Source: a virus. Taken from it: a stretch of 20,250 nt of DNA. This document shows positions 19,024-20,250 of this stretch, in pieces. The stretch is from the IMG/VR virus record IMGVR_UViG_3300025840_000348, positions 1 to 20,250 of that record, one strand, 5' to 3'. Made by a program: the position numbers and the translations under genes. The notes under the pieces were generated by a model. The model had not been told where the DNA came from and did not search any database. It saw only the letters and a program-made list of their open reading frames with translations. Numbering within the stretch: the stretch's first letter is position 1; every line of letters starts with the position of its first letter.

Positions 19024-20250
19024 AGCATTCTCCCGGTGGTTCTGCGTCTGTTAGTGCCACCATTATAATTTCTACTTATAGGATACAATTGATACACACT
19101 GTAACTGAGTGCATCTGTTATGTGGTCATATCCTTTATCCTTTTCTGGTATTCTACTACCATCCTTGTATGAATGTTTGATCAGTGCTTCACGCAACTGT
19201 CTACATCTAGGGTCTACATACAAATGATGTTCACCTTGACTGTTAGTAAATCTGGCATTAGTAGAATTTATTCTGTCAATCACACTTGGATTAGTGTTAT
19301 TTACTCTCAGTTTGAATCCTTGGTTTTGTAATATGATGTGATCTGTTAAACCATTAGCACTTGTTCTGCGTTGTGCTCCTGAAGCGTCTGGATATGCAAA
19401 TATAGGATTTTGTGGATAACGTAATCTTAGTTCTTGACACATTTCCAGCGTATTGGAGGAATAAATGAGTATTTCATCTATAACATACATATCATCACCA
19501 TGCAACACACTCACAGTACAAGTGCCTGGGTTTATGTTAAAATCAAAGCCACAGTGTAGTGGCATATTAGGAGGTATTTGTTCTGGAAACTTTTTAACAC
19601 ATTCATCTGTGAAGCCATAGTACACTGTTTGACTCCACGTTACAAATTGTGCTAGATACTCTTGTTCAAATGTTCTAGCATCTAGGTCTAGTTTTGCTTG
19701 AGCTAATTCTTCTGCTGGCACATTGCCACCTTCCAGTGTGGTAAATTGGAAACTTTCCCATTCTGCACTTTGTTTGGAGTTTACCCACATGTCATAAAAC
19801 CAATTTCTACCAGTAGGTGAACTAATAAACAGTGCATCACCCAATGTGTCTGACAACATGGGTCTAACTACTGAAAACCAAGTTTCAGAATCTATGAAAC
19901 TGCACTCATCCATAACCACAAAGTTGTATTTAGATCCACGTAATGCATCATGATTGTCACTACTACGCAAATATATCTTGCTGTTGTTTATGAGTGTTAT
20001 ACACAAGTCTGATTCATTTACTCTCTGTATCCAATTTATGGCAAACAGTCTTTCTTTGAGTTCATTCCAAAATACCTGCTTTACCTGGCGGTATGTTGGT
20101 GCTATAATACAGATAAGTTGGTTGGGCATTCTGGCATACTTGGCTACTTCATTTATGGCTAAGAAACTTTTGCCAAAACGTCTACCACAAGCGGCTACTC
20201 TAAAACGTGCATCTGAATTAGATATGGTTTTTTGGGCTGGACTTAACTTC
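19020..20250 (-). CDS. terL: Terminase large subunit (5' end outside window)
   Basis: The packaging motor ATPase and nuclease; 409 codons are visible and the start lies beyond the right edge. The ATG at 20129 is internal, because the frame continues upstream and encodes the Walker A motif CGRRFGKS (about 20166-20189). Next come APTYRQVKQVFW, the Walker B FVVMDE followed by CSF, and the coupling motif SSPTGRNWFYDMW. The nuclease half has FDFNINPGTC (first acidic residue), YPDASGAQRR and DHITDALSYS (last acidic residue), a full set for an RNase H-like nuclease. The small subunit is not in the window and probably lies to the right. The gene leads a set of four small overlapping genes. Its stop overlaps the next ATG. 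Confidence 0.95.
   Translation of the reverse strand, partial: KLSPAQKTISNSDARFRVAACGRRFGKSFLAINEVAKYARMPNQLICIIAPTYRQVKQVFWNELKERLFAINWIQRVNESDLCITLINNSKIYLRSSDNHDALRGSKYNFVVMDECSFIDSETWFSVVRPMLSDTLGDALFISSPTGRNWFYDMWVNSKQSAEWESFQFTTLEGGNVPAEELAQAKLDLDARTFEQEYLAQFVTWSQTVYYGFTDECVKKFPEQIPPNMPLHCGFDFNINPGTCTVSVLHGDDMYVIDEILIYSSNTLEMCQELRLRYPQNPIFAYPDASGAQRRTSANGLTDHIILQNQGFKLRVNNTNPSVIDRINSTNARFTNSQGEHHLYVDPRCRQLREALIKHSYKDGSRIPEKDKGYDHITDALSYSVYQLYPISRNYNGGTNRRRTTGRML

Noticed and set aside
20127-20129. ATG at 20129 as the terL start
   Set aside because: The frame remains open to the window edge and encodes the Walker A motif, which terL cannot lack.
1-20250. CRISPR array, insertion sequence, integrase or attachment site
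   Set aside because: I saw no spaced repeat series, transposase or integrase motif, or tRNA-derived att sequence. The only multi-copy repeats are the promoter elements of the island.

Overview
This is a 20 kb piece of an AT-rich tailed-phage (siphovirus-type) genome. It carries almost the complete head and tail morphogenesis module, read leftward (minus strand). The module runs from the large terminase at the right edge (5' end cut off) through portal, scaffold, HK97-fold coat protein, neck proteins, tail tube, a lambda-style frameshifted G/GT chaperone pair, tape measure, tail-tip proteins and tail fibre to the first codons of another gene at the left edge. Short intergenic gaps, TAATG stop/start overlaps and AGGAG ribosome-binding sites are typical of a phage late operon. 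No integrase, repressor, replication or lysis gene is visible, so lifestyle is undecided. Base composition, the GNAT in the tail-tip block and the glycine-rich fibre resemble uncultured aquatic or marine siphophages. The host cannot be named from sequence, although the near-consensus sigma-70 promoters indicate an ordinary bacterial RNA polymerase.

Layout (left to right on the + strand): 1-2047 tail fibre and its assembly protein; 2047-6465 tail-tip/hub block (J-like protein, GNAT acetyltransferase, DUF2163-like hub protein, distal-tail-like protein); 6465-8435 tape measure; 8441-9878 tail assembly proteins including the G/GT frameshift at 9213-9219; 9940-14906 major tail protein, tail terminator, neck adaptor, coat, scaffold and portal; 14907-18066 an island read in the opposite direction; 18067-20250 four small overlapping genes and terL.

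The least ordinary region is the rightward island (14968-17941), which interrupts the leftward late module between terL's small genes and portal. It holds four matching sigma-70 promoters (TTGACT, 16-17 bp spacer, TATAAT or TATACT), two strong intrinsic terminators, six protein genes of mostly unknown function, a 266-nt non-coding stretch rich in predicted RNA structure, and a roughly 100-nt promoter-to-terminator unit that looks like a small RNA. One protein (16313-16828) has an ADP-ribosyltransferase-like N-terminus. Four successive proteins of the island end in Glu-Val-Ala, and the promoter repeats sit directly on the stop codons, which suggests a cassette-like early or moron locus.

Within the structural module the best-supported special feature is the chaperone frameshift: a GGGAAAG heptamer directly before a stop codon, followed after 7 nt by a 9-bp stem, giving a predicted 183-residue fusion. 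Other points are a canonical EF-hand loop in the neck adaptor, a GNAT in the position where related tail modules carry an NlpC/P60 peptidase, and an out-of-frame overlapping gene pair just upstream of the chaperone.
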